A stretch of DNA of 64,000 bases from Saccharina japonica (lineage: Eukaryota; Sar; Phaeophyceae; Laminariales; Laminariaceae): the NCBI GenBank assembly GCA_008828725.1, contig MEHQ01000140.1, positions 57,635 through 121,634 of the forward strand. Reading direction: 5' to 3'. Below are positions 1 through 12,100 of the stretch, one piece after another. The notes below the pieces were generated by a model that worked only from the letters and a program-made list of their open reading frames with translations, searched no databases and was not told the DNA's origin. How positions within the stretch are numbered: position 1 is the first letter of the stretch; every line of letters begins with the position of its first letter. The position numbers and the translations under genes were made by a program.

Positions 1-540
1 CATTTTGTGATATAGATGTACTCGATTACTTTACCAAATATCATACTTGTCTCCTCTATTCGGGTTATATAGTATCAGTGCGCAGAATGATCATGGGATA
101 CCCTTGTTACATTGTCCTGCTGACCCGGGTAGTATCCAGGGGAGTCACTGAACTATATCCTTAACGAGGAATACACACATAACACGCGCGAACGGCTTAT
201 TATAAAATCGAGTAGTAACTACTAGTTTCCTAGTACATCACGAAGCCTACACCAATACCACAAATAACACATAGAACAAAAATTCTACGCAGCTCGCAAA
301 GTTGAGTATCTACTATTCAATCGGTTGAACTCACAGCTGACGTATTTATAATAATTTTATTTAATTCGGTCGGGTACATACGGTCAGTTATTTGGCCGTT
401 TCACTACTTACTTACTGTTTTGTTTGTATCTTGTGGCTTGTTGTGATTGATGGCGTGTACCGTGCACCGTGTACTTACACTGCAACCACATCACATTTTA
501 CTAAAAAATAGGTACGTATACCGGTATAATAGACTAGAAG
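1..540. other. AT-rich intergenic DNA
   Basis: No credible coding exon is visible. Around 297-345 there is a weak, degenerate match to repeat family B on the minus strand. A short CCA/ACC microsatellite follows at 564-592 and makes the apparent His, Thr and Gly ORFs here. Confidence 0.5.
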
Positions 541-719
541 AGTATGGAATGCATGTCACCCGCCACCACCACCACCACCACCACCACCACCAGGAAGGAA
601 GGAGGAGGAGCTGTCTGTGGCTTGGGGCGGGTCGGACACGTTGAAGAACGAAGAAAAATAAAACGGAAAGCCGTGGGGTCGGGTCGGTTCGCGGCTGTTC
701 GCCGAGGTCGGGGCGCGGG

Positions 720-1046
720 GCGGCTCCGGAGAACTTGCACGTACGTGCGAGTCTAACGAATCTGCACGTACATTCAATACGGTTATATATATAGCAGGAG
801 TTGTTGTAGATATGTATGGCCTACATGAGTACCAAATGGGATCGAGGTGCCAGGTGGGCCTCCGGCGGCTCCTGCGGAGGGCTGATTATATTTCTGCACC
901 TACTTGTGGGTGGGAGCAGGGTGCCAAATGGGATCAGATCCGGGTGGGATCAGGTCGGGGTGGGAGCAAGGGAAAAGATGGTGCAAAAATACGTGCAGTT
1001 CTAACAGCCCACAGCACGTACGTGCAATTATACGGCTGGTGGGCGC
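720..1046 (+). repeat. GCACGTACGTGC-ended element, copy 1
   Basis: This ~330-bp sequence is present as an inverted copy at 63418-63738, near the other end of the window. Both ends carry the 12-bp palindrome GCACGTACGTGC followed about 15-20 bp inward by a second CTGCACGTA, so the element has roughly 40-bp imperfect terminal inverted repeats (core 735-1027). The interior holds two near-identical GGGTGGGAGCA or GGGTGGGATCA segments. No transposase is encoded; the small ORFs are shadows. It looks like a non-autonomous TIR element. The similarity runs slightly beyond the palindromes into G-rich flanks, so the exact ends are uncertain. Confidence 0.75.
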
Positions 1047-1260
1047 GGGGGGTATACTCTCTCATTCATTGCCATCCTCATCATCATGGTGGCCGTATAG
1101 TCGATAATAGACCCCCCCCGCATCCCTATGTACTATGCCGGGGCGGAGCACGTCGGGTTTTCACCGAAATCACACACAAGACATTGAATTGATTGAATTG
1201 ATTGAATTGATTGATTTGATTGATTGCCTGCACCGAAAAAAGCACGAAGCTCGGTGAGGT
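1041..1260 (-). repeat. Family C poly-C-tailed element, diverged copy
   Basis: On the minus strand this ends in a C-run. It keeps the family blocks GGGATGCG, a GGAGCACGTCGGGTTTTCACC-like segment (as its complement) and a degenerate AAGC..CGGTGAGGT tail. A (TTGAT)n/(TTGAATTGA)n microsatellite near 1186-1226 interrupts it. Confidence 0.55.
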
Positions 1261-1386
1261 CGTTGTGTTGTTTGTTGTTTGTTGTTGTTGTTGTGCGCGC
1301 GTGCGTGCTTTCTTGGGTCTTATAGATGACAGCGTCGAATGAATGTCTCTCCCTTTTCCATCGGAGGGGCTATTCATGCTATACTA

Positions 1387-1540
1387 CTACGTGTGTGTTT
1401 GTTGTCTTCACATTAAACTACTCTAGTTATTTCTACCCAACTACATCATCAGCACACCCACACCCAGTGTCTGTCCTGATTCCTAATCCTAGAGAGATAC
1501 TACAGCAGTAGTAGTTATCATTATGTGGTCACAGACTGAG
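1387..1540 (+). repeat. Family G repeat, diverged copy
   Basis: It shares the order of blocks seen in other copies: TTCACATTAAAC, TTTCTACCC, CAGCACACCCA..CCCAGTGTC, a GATTCCTAATCCTA stretch, then TGTGGTCACA and GACTGAGAC. The same order occurs at 24663-24880 and 52485-52690. Confidence 0.7.
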
Positions 1541-1756
1541 ACGGAGAAACACAAAACAAACTCCGCAGTAAATGCAAAATAAAAAGGGTAAAGCAGGTAA
1601 GTAAGTGAAATATCAACGTACCGGGTACGAGCACACAACGATACGAGCCAAACAAAAAAATAAGAACAAAAAGACAATATATGAAAAAAAAAACTACGTG
1701 CCTTGCATTTGTATCGCGATGATAGTATTCCAGCACTTTATTACTCTCGTCGAAGT

Positions 1757-1948
1757 GCTTGTGCCTACCAGCTGGTGCCTACCCACGCTACAATAGGCCT
1801 GCGCTCTCGACAGTTGGTTAAATTTGAAAAAAAAAATCTCCATACGGAGACTCGAACCCTCGACGTCAACCTTCTTACTATGTAGCATCCTTCGTGTTTA
1901 ACCGCTACAACAACAGCAGCAGTAGATAGACCACCCGGCGGGGCGACC
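1757..1948 (-). repeat. tRNA-like (Pol III B-box) repeat, copy 1
   Basis: On the minus strand the segment begins GGTCGCCCCG and contains TAGCGGTTAAAC, which resembles a tRNA A box. About 45 bp later comes GGGTTCGAGTCTC, a B-box match, followed by an A/T run. A related copy lies at 45440-45662, also on the minus strand, and shares the head, the B box and the tail CGAGAGCGC..AGCGTGGGTAGGCAC. The cloverleaf stems do not pair, so this is not a working tRNA. A tRNA-derived SINE is the simplest reading. Confidence 0.5.
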
Positions 1949-2224
1949 TATTATTTTTTTTTTTGCTTTTCACCAACAACCTGCGATTTTTCTACAAGTA
2001 GTCAACAGAGTAAACTACGCACGAAGCAACTCGTAGCTGGTTCATTTTGCTCGCTGTCATGCTGTGTCAGTCAGTACACGTAAAATATTATATATATATG
2101 TGTATAATATGTTATTCTCGTTCAACTATTTATTATAGCAAGTTCGTGCCGTTTCCAGAAAGGAATCAAGAGACTACGGTTAAGTGATGCAAGAAACGAG
2201 ACTACCCTCCCCCCGCCCCCCATT

Positions 2225-2506
2225 CCTATACGTAGACGCCACGATTATTCTTATTATTCTTGGCATCCTGAGACTGCCGCTACGGCGGTAGAGGGGGGGG
2301 GTATATACTACATACCCCCCGATGCGACACGGTCATTATTATTATGATTGGCACCATAAGACGAACGCTACGGGGGTAGAGGGGGGAGGTATATACTATA
2401 TATACCCTGCGATATGACACGGTTATTGTCCTTCTTGACACCCTGAGGCTGGCACTTAAGGCCGTAGATAGGGGGGGGGTATATAGAATATACCCCCATG
2501 TCCACT
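2225..2506 (+). repeat. Three diverged ~100-bp tandem repeats
   Basis: Each unit runs: TTATT-rich start, GGCA(T/C)C, CTGAGAC or similar, a GGNGGTAGA block, a G-run, then GTATATA(C/G) and ACCCC, ending GCGACACGGT or GATATGACACGG. Units begin near 2248, 2335 and 2425. Each carries a G-run facing a C-run around a TATATA core. Confidence 0.7.
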
Positions 2507-2888
2507 ACTATCGTGACTCGGGCGAGTGGCTCATGTACCTCACTTGAAAAAATTGCACTTTAAGTCCTCTATTTCCTATTATTAATAATAAAATAGTTTG
2601 TTGGCACAATTATTTGCAGTTATTAATAGTTACAGGAGCAGTAGTTACGTTACAACCCCAGCACCATGGACGGCGTTGCGTATCGCGAAAAAAGAAAAGT
2701 TCTCGTATGTACGTACATACGTAAAAAACCTTACTGAGAACATCGTCCCAAAGAAGTATCGTGCCTATCGTAGTCACTCGCCTGAGTGGCCCTGTGTGAG
2801 CGGCTGGAAACGAAAGACCTAAGAGCGAGACCCGAGACCCCACCCAGTATATTTTACCGCACGTAGCACCACCATCATCCAATCGCCG

Positions 2889-3025
2889 GCAATGTGTACC
2901 ATGCGTGACCTTCAACGTTGATCACTCATAAGCAAAGCACTCCGAAAGGAAGAAGAAAACCACGGAGGAAACAAACTATAAAAGGGAGCCCTACGCACAA
3001 AGTCTTCGTAACTAACTCCTTCCCT
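2889..3025 (+). repeat. Family H repeat
   Basis: It contains AATGTGTA.., TTCAACGTTGATCACTCATA, AGCAAAGCACTCCGAAAG and a AAACCACGGA block, in the same order as copies at 15868, 17870 (minus), 44860, 48995 (minus) and 51143. Confidence 0.75.
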
Positions 3026-3353
3026 CCTTCAGTACCAATACACTTCTGGCTTGAGCTTTATTATCATACTTACTCCATTCATTTATTTCTTATTTGCTCT
3101 CCTTGCTCTCCTTCGTACACACAGGCAAAAGGTAGACATATATCATGCATCAAATAATAGTTGCAGACTCCTTCCTTCTACTTCAGAAAACACCCACCCC
3201 GAACTTGCTAGTATACTATAGATTTATATATATATGTGGAGGTCGCCTCCTCAGTACCCTATATATATGGTATCCTCCACATATCCTAAATCCCTTTATT
3301 TAGGGTTTAGTCAAGGTTTAGCTTCTGTTTCGGCTCAAAAAGACCTTTATTTT

Positions 3354-3432
3354 TCTTGACCGTGTTTTTCTTTACCGTGTTTTTCTTTACCGTATTTTTT
3401 TTTACCGTGTTTTTTTTTACCGCGTTTTTTAT
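3354..3432 (+). repeat. 15-bp minisatellite, about 5 units
   Basis: The unit is close to TTTTTCTTTACCGTG. Its 15-bp period keeps a TVFFF-repeat ORF open, which is an artefact of the period and not evidence of a protein. Confidence 0.85.
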
Positions 3433-4390
3433 TCCGCTTTCGCCGCCGGGAGAACATTCGGCCTCAAGCAAGCCACGACTGCGCGCTCGCGGCGGTGCCT
3501 TCGCACATATGTCACCCCTCGCTCCACCTCTGAGAAGTCTCGTGGTTCTGCTCGGTAAGCTCGGCGAGAAATCCCACTCCCCGTAAAAACAAAATCGGTA
3601 AATTCACTCGATTAAAGACTAAAGTCACTATTTCCAAGACGATAGGAAGGAAAACGAAGGAAAGCGTGTTGATTGTTCGTTTTCACGCTTGGTTATTGGG
3701 AATAATCATCTCACCGTAATCTTGATTATTAGGCATGGTTCTATATAATCATGGCTTTTGAATCTTGATTATCAGACATGATTAGTATCATGGCTGATTG
3801 TGACTGCTGTCTTTTCATAAATCGGCTCGTCTTACTCCTTCCTGTGTACTCGTATTGTTTCCCGGACAGCTCGCTCGGTGGTTATAGGAAGTCTGCTGGC
3901 AAAATCTGAGTCCTTGTTGCAAGATCACCCTACGCCGATCACGAGTGCGGTAGTTACCAGGCCCGCGACTCCTGAATACCACACCAGCACTATCGTGTTT
4001 CTAGTACCCATGCAGCGCTCAATTTCTCGAACAAAGGGTTTCAGCGTTACATAGATCGACCGAACGATGTATACATACATGTAGTAGTAGATGCTTTCGG
4101 AAAGGTCTGGCCGAGAGCCACTCCCGAAACTACGAGATATTGGAATTTTTTAGCACCCTTCCCTGCCTTGCCGTTGTCGCGAGAAATCGAGCGCTGAAAA
4201 ACGATCGCACTCACCCCCCCCTGCCTGTGCGATAAGTCGCATTCCTGTATGTATGAGGTAGCTTCCTGCCCTGCTTGTGGCCCACAGGCGAAACAAGGCA
4301 AGTGTATTATAGTCGAGAATGGATCAATTGCATCGGTTCGCATCGCACAACATTATTTTATATATGCATATATATATTTAAAAAATTAAA
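3433..4390. other. Intergenic DNA, no feature recognised
   Basis: No exon-like ORF. Near 3723-3795 a short block (ATCTTGATTAT.AG.CATG) occurs twice. A minus-strand ORF at 4343-4047 (98 codons, Cys-rich start) has no recognised domain and is not called. Confidence 0.4.
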
Positions 4391-4447
4391 AAACAACAGC
4401 TGTGAGATCGAGGATTTCGTCGAAATTCGTCTTTGCTAGCTGAGTGT
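4391..4447 (+). repeat. Family B repeat
   Basis: Matches ACAGCTGTGAG.TCGAGGATTT, CGTCGAAA and TTTGCTAGCTGAGTGTA in order, as at 16043, 20430-20500 (minus), 56205 and 57102. Confidence 0.75.
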
Positions 4448-4516
4448 ATATGTATCATACCACCCTGGCCTGGCCGGGGGTAAAACGCTCGTTTTGTACA
4501 AAAACAGAGTCCAAAC

Positions 4517-4548
4517 CGAGGGGGCCCGCAGAATATTTTTTCGAAACC
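4517..4548 (+). repeat. 32-bp direct repeat at left arm of inverted repeat
   Basis: CGAGGGGGCCCGCAGAATAT followed by a T-run and TCGAAACC. It differs from 7267-7298 at about two positions and directly abuts the single N at 4549 and the outer end of the left arm. Confidence 0.85.
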
Positions 4549-4549
4549 N

Positions 4550-6249
4550 GCGGGCACCCCGACTTAAGGGAGGTACATAGGTGTGGCACAGGCCGCAAAC
4601 GCCTCTCTCAACTGATAGTTTTCTCTCTTATCGGCACCAATGAATGGTAAATATTGTAAATATAGTAGTATAAGTTTAGTGGAGGTGGGTCCCAGCCGAT
4701 TTATGTTGGCCTCTCTTGACCCATTCAGAACTGAAAAAAAATGTCCCACACTATTTCCAAGTAGTTTTTCCCCACAAATATGTGGGGCCAGTTCTTAAGG
4801 GGTTAACTGCATAGTTGTAGACTCTTAGTTGTCTTAAGCGTGCCTGCCCTCTCTTAAGTCGGGGGTATGATATATTATATATATATTATATATATATTAT
4901 ATATACCCACCCACTACTGTGTCGTATATATTACGTATCATATGTGTCGAATAATACCAACCTGATGTTGGTTTCATGTACCAGTATGTATTTGCTTCCA
5001 GCTTCTGATTGGAAAAACAAGAGAGCAGTCAGTTCAGTGTGTCCGTCGTCTGTCTTGGTGTGTAGTAGGAGACGGGGGGGGAGGGGGCGAGGAAATGACC
5101 AGGAGCAGCAGCAGCAGCAGTAAGTGTCAAGTCGGTGCTGCAGTCCGCCACAGCTGTTGTACATCTATCATGTCAGCCCGCTCTGTGTGGTAGTATAACC
5201 CCCCGTGTGGACTCTGATTTTAATACTTGAGTATAATATAAGCACCCTTTGGACAGGGGGGCCCAGGGATTCGGATATCATACACCTAACCCCCCCCCCG
5301 GAGGGCTCGAAAAAATATTTTTTGCAAGTTTTTGTTTTCTTGTACGAGGCAATTGTACGAGGTATTGGTCAGGGGGCCCCAGGGATTCGGATATCATACA
5401 CCTAATGTAACTACCCCCCCCCGGACGGCCCCGGAGGGCCCCGGAGGGCCCCGGAGGGCCCCGGAGGGCCCCGGAGGGGTAAAACAAGCATGTTTTTGCA
5501 CGTTTTCATTATGTGTATCCGTGTATGTATACGTATGTGATTTGTGTGACAATACCGGACAGGCGCAAACCCTCACATCGAGCCAAATGACGTTATCTGG
5601 CACCACATCCGTCGTGCGGCATATTATACCTGGTATGATTGTTCTGCTTTACTTCTTGGTCGAGCTTCCCTGGTGGATTCTCGTTGCAAGGGTATACGAA
5701 CATGTGGAAGATACCTGGGGTCTATCGATATATCTGCTAAGAAGGAAGGAACCTACGGTTTGATCCAACCAAGCTTGTCGACCGAATACAATGTGCTGAA
5801 GCAAGAAAATAACGCTTTCGACATTCCATGCCAAGCTGCCGACCCCACGGCTCTTCGGGGCCTACTGGTTCAACTTCGAGCGAGCTCATAGCTCCTTTGT
5901 ACCTCTCACTACTGCTGCAGTCGCTATCACTACCCAGCTGCGGCGGTCGCAGTGCCGCCCAGTAGTAGTGTAGTAATATGGAAGGCCTTGCATCAAGCAG
6001 GGGGGGGGGGGGGGGCCTCTACCGTCCCCTGTTTTCTGTTTTTTTATCCAGCTGCGGCGGTGGCAGTGCCGCCCAGTAGTATTGTAGTACTATGGAAGGC
6101 CTTGCATCAAGCAGTGGGGGGGGGGCGGCCCTCTACCGTCCCCTGTTTTCAGTTTTTTATAGTTATTGTTAAGGCGTATAGGGAGGGGACGGTATCAGGT
6201 ACCCCCCCCCCCCCTGCCGGGAGGGTCGAAGTTGAATAATTCGACGTGA
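4550..6249 (+). repeat. Left arm (1.70 kb) of a large inverted repeat
   Basis: The sequence reappears as its reverse complement at 7299-8949. The outer end matches GCGGGCACC to GGTGCCCGC. The inner end matches TCGACGTGA to TCACGTCGA. The arms are near-identical over long stretches, including identical 77- and 61-codon shadow ORFs. They differ by tandem-copy changes. The left arm has two copies of a ~112-bp block (5935-6040 and 6050-6150) where the right has one. It also has an expanded CCCCGGAGGG run at 5418-5478 and fewer copies of a ~120-bp block. It contains an A-family MITE (4717-4806, minus) and an AT palindromic microsatellite (4868-4905). No transposase is encoded. Confidence 0.9.
4717..4806 (-). 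mobile_element. Family A piggyBac-like MITE in left arm
   Basis: On the minus strand: TTAACCCCTTAAGAACTGG at one end, TCAGTTCTGAATGGGTCAA at the other, with the family interior ACTACTTGGAA.TAGTG between them. The same copy, inverted, is in the right arm at 8694-8783, so it predates the duplication of the arms. Confidence 0.8.
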
Positions 6250-6720
6250 TTTCATTGCTTGCCGCCTCGGAGTGGTCGTACAGTACTCGTAGGTGTGCGA
6301 TAGTTGTACTACGAGAGGCCAGGGGGAAAATGGAAGTATATACCTCGTACTCCTGCTTGTGGTGACGCCGACAGCAGTATATACCTGGTACATATCTTGT
6401 CGGCTCACTACGGAAGAGGCACGGGGATACTCCATGTTGTACGTATGACATGATGTACGTACATATGTACGACGTGTGGTATATGGCGTGATGACATGAT
6501 TCTTATGCATAGGTATATTCACTTCATACTCGTATACCTGGTATATACTCCGCGTGATGCCTCATATCACTCCCCTAGCGGCACGAGCCGCTCACGTACG
6601 TCCTCGACGACGGCCGAAAAACCCCCTCTCCACAAATCGAACTTTGGGCCCCATTGCTGTACGAGTGTCCGCTCCCTTATAATACGAGTGTGTACGTACA
6701 CTTCAGTGGTAGTTCACAAT

Positions 6721-6836
6721 TCCGGGAGACCACACGGAGTAATCAGGACCAATCACGTTCACAAAAACCTACATATATTCCAGCATTTTTGCTATTAATA
6801 AGCACATTTGGTCCTGATTACCATGTTCCCCCGTAA
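6721..6836 (+). mobile_element. Diverged family E MITE
   Basis: The left end has CCGGGAGACCA..GTAATCAGGACC and the right end GGTCCTGATTACCATG..CCCCCGTAA, i.e. imperfect terminal inverted repeats. The internal ACAAAAACCTACATAT block is diagnostic of the family. The family AGTAAATAGGACC is here AGTAATCAGGACC at both ends, as if both ends changed together. Confidence 0.7.
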
Positions 6837-7266
6837 GAGACGTCGAGCCGTGTTCACGCGTTTCATCGCAAAGTTCTTGACCGCCAACAGAGAGTGAGGT
6901 TGCGGTCGCCGGGTTAACATGCGCGATGTATAAGTAGCGCCTCACCCCACGGTAGGGGTTAGGGGTTGCAGTTTGTTTTTGCCTTCTGAGGCAATATTTT
7001 GTATTTTGTTACTGAACTTTGTCACTGGGACCGGTTGAGTTTCTCAATTGAGTGACTATATAGCGGGTAGAGACGACAATGTCGCTCGTTTACGGAGTAT
7101 TTGTTTTAGGATTACTGGTATATGTAGGTGCTACAAATTGTGATCGGGTTGCGAAAAATAACTTCCTTTGATTCGGGTGAGATATTGAGCTCCTCGTGTG
7201 AGGAGCTCAGGAAGTAAGCCGCCACCCCTACAAGGCGGCATTGCCCTAACTCATTTACTTATACTG

Positions 7267-7298
7267 CGAGGGGGCCCGCAGAATATTGTTTCGACACC
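7267..7298 (+). repeat. 32-bp direct repeat at inner end of right arm
   Basis: Same sequence and orientation as 4517-4548, directly abutting the inner end of the right arm. It is therefore not a target-site duplication around the whole structure. Confidence 0.85.
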
Positions 7299-8949
7299 TC
7301 ACGTCGAATTATTCAACTTCGACCCTCCAGACAGGGGGGGGGGTACCTGACACCGTCCCCTCCCTCTACGCCTTAATAATAACAATATGAAACTGAAAAC
7401 AGGGGACGGTAGAGGGCTGCCCCCCCCCCCCACTGCTTGATGCAAGGCCTTCCATACTACTACACTACTACTGGGCGGCACTGCGACCGCCGCAGCTGGG
7501 TAGTGATAGCGACTGCAGCAGTAGTGAGAGGTACAAAGGAGCTATGAGCTCGCTCGGAGTTGGACCAGTAGGCCCCGAAGAGCCGTGGGGTCCGCAGGCT
7601 TGGCATGGAAGTCGAGTGCATTATTTTCTTGCTTCGGCACATTGTATTCGGTCGACAAGCTTGGTTGGATCAAACTGTAGGTTCCTTCCTTCTTAGCAGA
7701 TATATCGATAGACCCCAGGTATCTTCCACATATTCGTATATCCGTGGAACGAGAATCCATCAGGGAAGCTCGACCAAGAAGTAAACCAGAACAATTATAC
7801 CAGGTATAATATGTCGCACGACGGATGTGGTGCCATATAACGTTATTTGCCTAGATGTGAGGGTTTGCGCCTCTCCGGTATTGTCACACAAATCACATAC
7901 ATACGTATACATACACCGATACACAGAAATAAAACGTGAAACAAAATATGTGTTTCCTCTCCGGGGAGGGGTAGCTAGATTAGGTGTATGATATCCGAAT
8001 CCCTGGGGCCCCCTGACCAATACCTCGTACAATTGCCTCGTACAAAAAAACAACAAGTTGCAAAACAATATTTGTTCGAGCCCTCCGGGGAGGGGTAGCT
8101 AGATTAGGTGTATGATATCCGAATCCCTGGGGCCCCCTGACCAATACCTCGTACAATTGCCTCGTACAAGAAAACAAAAACTTGCAAAAAATATTTTTTC
8201 GAGCCCTCCGGGGGGGGGGTTAGGTGTATCATATCCGAATCCCTGTCCAAAGGGTGCTTATATTATACTCAAGTATTAAAATCAGAGTCCACACGGGGGG
8301 TTATACTACCACACAGAGCGGGCTGACATGATAGATGTACAACAGCTGTGGCGGACTGCAGCACCGACTTGACACTTACTGCTGCTGCTGCTGCTCCTGG
8401 TCATTTCCTCGCCCCCTCCCCCCCCGTCTCCTACTACACACCAAGACAGACGACGGACACACTGAACTGACTGCTCTCTTGTTTTTCCAATCAGAAGCTG
8501 GAAGCAAATACATACTGGTACATGAAACCAACATCAGGTTGGTATTATTCGACACATATGATACGTAATATATACGACACAGTAGTGGGTGGGTATATAT
8601 AATATATATATAATATATATATAATATATCATACCCCCGACTTAAGAGAGGGCAGGCACGCTTAAGACAACTAAGAGTCTACAACTATGCAGTTAACCCC
8701 TTAAGAACTGGCCCCACATATTTGTGGGGAAAAACTACTTGGAAATAGTGTGGGACATTTTTTTTCAGTTCTGAATGGGTCAAGAGAGGCCAACATAAAT
8801 CGGCTGGGACCCACCTCCACTAAACTTATACTACTATATTTACAATATTTACCATTCATTGGTGCCGATAAGAGAGAAAACTATCAGTTGAGAGAGGCGT
8901 TTGCGGCCTGTGCCACACCTATGTACCTCCCTTAAGTCGGGGTGCCCGC
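7299..8949 (-). repeat. Right arm (1.65 kb) of the large inverted repeat
   Basis: Reverse complement of 4550-6249. It holds three copies of the block GGTGTATGATATCCGAATCC plus TGACCAATACCTCGTACAA (near 7980, 8100 and 8220), against two in the left arm. It ends at GGTGCCCGC. Confidence 0.9.
8694..8783 (+). mobile_element. Family A piggyBac-like MITE in right arm
   Basis: TTAACCCCTTAAGAACTGG to TCAGTTCTGAATGGGTCAA. It is the mirror of the 4717-4806 copy. Confidence 0.8.
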
Positions 8950-8950
8950 C

Positions 8951-9175
8951 CCCTGCTGTATATATTGATTTACACTTGGATGGGCATGACCAGTCCCTTG
9001 GGCTTAGAAAAAGTACTGGGCGACCTTTGTTCCGACAGCATCATCATTATCATCGTCAAAAGCCGGATTGGCATCATACCGCCCGGGGGAACGTCTCCCC
9101 TGACGACCTCGCTGAGCGCACCGCGCTTTTTATCGAGGCTCATAACCTGTTCGGGTATCGTGTTGCTACGTAATA
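8951..9175 (+). pseudogene. Possible coding fragment next to the inverted repeat
   Basis: An open frame runs without a stop to 9173 and ends with residues PDDLAERTALFIEAHNLFGY. That C-terminal part has protein-like composition, unlike the rest of this region. It has no start of its own, since the frame runs back into the right arm, and no domain I recognise. It may be a relic of a gene or transposase. It could also be chance. Confidence 0.2.
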
Positions 9176-12100
9176 TATGTACCACCCCTGCTAAAGGGCG
9201 ATATTATACCCTAACACATAAAAACACACACCACCTGGCATCTGGTGATATTTGATGTACGACTACGTACTGTATTATGATACGTACAGCAGTAGAGAGA
9301 TAAAAGGTGTCCGCATTTGACAAAAAAATTGACCAATCAGAAAACTGGGGGCACCTTTTATCTCTCTCTAGTACCCTCACCGTGTACAAACGTTCGTTTA
9401 CACGAGCAACAAGAACGAATCAAACAAAAAAACATATACATGTCGATGCATGCAGAGGCCTTACCGCGCCTAATTTTTATTTTATTTTATTTTATATGAA
9501 CTTTTCGTTCTTTTTTTTTAAGCAGCAGGTATATACGAAAGCAAAAAAAAAAAAAAAAAAACGAGTGGGCGCGGGGTGGCGCGAAGGGGGAAAAAAATAA
9601 AATAAAACAAGACAATTTCAAATCAAGTCCGGAACGCCACACCCTCAAGCCAAAATAAATGTATGGCATGGCGCTCAAAAAGAAAACAAAAAAAGTAAGT
9701 TTTCCTCTCGTCAACAAAAAAATAATAATTAATTTCGGTAATTCGGGACGTCAATACGTACACATACACCATGAGGGGCGCCAGCGGCAGGCAACGAACG
9801 GTATAGCACAACAAAATATTATAAGTACCATTCCTTGTTGCCTTGCACCCTCCAGATAACTATTTACCTGTGTACGCAGCGTAACCTACGTACCGATACT
9901 CCGCGCAACTTTTTTTTCTTGTTCCTCTACCGATATCTACCAAACATGTTTTTTTTCCAGGTTTTAGCTTGTTCAAAGAGAGAGGATCATCTCCGCTTCC
10001 CCTGGTCTCCAAAACACAAGAGAAACTCCAGCGCCAATCTAGCCCATCCACCCACCCACCCACCCACCCTCCTGACTCCCGAGATGGGTCCTGCCCGAAC
10101 CAACCAACGTACCTCCCAGACGTAATTTTCCATCTAATAATTGCGCAACACAACGAAACCGCGTGTTTTTTCTTCTCTCGCTTGCTACCCCAACTCCCCA
10201 TCTCGCGCGACGAAGCCTTCTAGCGTGGTATACCCCCCCCCAGCCATCACCATCACCGTATACCATCTCCCTCTCGCCGCGTGCTACCATCGCCATTAGC
10301 GACGGCTTCAGGTCTCTGTCTCTTGTCTCTCTCTCGCCGCTTCTACGTAATTTCCTCCTTCCATCCTCCTCCCCCCCCCCCCCCCCACCCAACTCGGACA
10401 TGCACCACCCAAGAAGTAAAACCGTTCCCGTCGCAATACACAATCGCCGCCGCCGCTCCAGAATAAGCCGCCGCCCCGCCCGGACGCACGCACGCACTCG
10501 TAGGAACTACGTACAACAGTACCAGTGCCAACAAAAAATATCATCAGCCGGGGTCTCCCACAACCTTTTAATCGTTGGCAGAGGAAAATAGGTACGCATT
10601 CCTCAAAAGCGACAGGCAGGGGAAAAAAAAAACGCATAGAAGCTTGATTCTTTTTCGCCACAGCTCTCACGCATGTCTCACGAGCAGCGCGTTTTTTTTC
10701 TTCCCCTTCTTCTTCCCTCTCTCCACGCTCTTCTTCGCTCTTTTCCCGCCTACGGCTGTCTCGATATTTAGCATGACAGCACCCTATACACAATTTACAA
10801 GTGCAGATCCCCTCCCCTCCCTTCCCTCCCCCCCCCGCCTCCTCTCGCCCCCACAAAACCTACGCTCACCACGACGCGATCGATCGTTGCGCCGAGTGAA
10901 AACGTTGGCTCCAATCGCAGTAGTCGGGGGACGAAACCAAAGGCAGACGGACGGGGGCGGGCCGACCGAGCTAAACGAATTCCTCGTGAGAGATCGGCGG
11001 CCGCGGCAAGAAACAACAACAAACGCACGGAAACGCCCCGCGTGGCGATTAATTACTCCGCGCACGAAACACTCAAAAAAACAAAACGGAGGCGTCTTAA
11101 AAAAAAAAAAGGTATTCCCCTCCCCCCTCCCCCTCCTCCCTCTCCTCCCCCCTCTTCTTTTTTCCACCTAGTAGCTAGCTGCCGTTGTAGGGGTCGCGCC
11201 CATTCATCCACACCACACTTGACTCCTCGCTCCACCTGAAGGGCTTTTGGCAGCGTCCACTCGGCAGCTGGCAGCCGCCAACTACCAGGTACCCTGGCAG
11301 CTAGCAGTGTTCAACCCAGAGCAGTTACCACTGCGTGTGTGCCACAACACGGTAAAATACGTACTCGGGGCTGCTGCTGCTGCTGCTCGCTACCGGGCAC
11401 CAACCTCGACACCGGCGCTGTGTGTGCCTGCCTGGCGCGTTTTGCTCTCAATCCCGCGGGTGGCATATCCCCGAGGCATTCTTCTTCTTCTTCATCTTCT
11501 TCTATCCCCATACTGCCTAGCCAACAAAACAAAATCATCGCAACACATATACATTTTTTCGGAGTAACGCGCTCCTCGTGTATCTTACCCGCGTGTCGAG
11601 CAAAAAAGAGCACACAAAAACGCGCATTCAAAAACACACAACGGAGTATTTGACAAACTAAAATTAAAAGACCACTCGGTGCATCTTGCGTGGAGTCAAC
11701 AAACCTACTCCGGATTTTTTTTTTGCCGCGTTATTGTAAGAACACACGGCAGGCACCCCCCAAACACACGCAGTAATACTACCCTCACCCCCCCCAAAAA
11801 GAGCACAAAAAACAAAACAAAACGAAGAACAGTTAGTCAGTTAAGTAAAATAGCGCACCGCCGTACTAGATATACGCAGTATATATGCCGGCGGAACCCT
11901 TTGTCTCGTGAAAAAAAAAAAAAAAAAAAAAAAAAGCGAAAAGGAAAAAAAAAAAAAAAAAAAAAAACTGCAACAAGGCAGTCGGCGAAAATAAAATAAC
12001 GTGCCGTATGAACCGGGACCAGAAATTCTCGACATACCACTTACCCACTAGCCCGCACCATCGGAGCGACGCATCGTGTCTAGCCGTCTAGTCTTGAAGG

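Larger units (their letters stand above)
6250..7298. other. Spacer between the inverted-repeat arms
   Basis: About 1.05 kb of single-copy DNA carrying a diverged E-family MITE (6721-6836). It has no supported gene and ends in the second 32-bp direct repeat. Confidence 0.7.

Noticed and set aside
5332..5763. 143-codon ORF in the left inverted-repeat arm
   Set aside because: Its counterpart in the right arm is broken by tandem-copy changes and the CCCCGGAGGG run, so the frame is not conserved.
4517..7298. 32-bp direct repeats as target-site duplication of the large inverted repeat
   Set aside because: The second copy is at the inner end of the right arm, not outside the structure, and 32 bp is longer than known target duplications.
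8965..9255. Second ORF next to the inverted repeat (Ile-rich)
   Set aside because: It overlaps the more protein-like frame in 8951-9175 and has a CATCATCATTATCATC simple-sequence core.
10039..11171. Several 130-200-codon ORFs on both strands
   Set aside because: Overlapping Arg/Ser/Pro or Gly/Glu low-complexity frames from C- and CT-rich DNA; no domain and no splice context.
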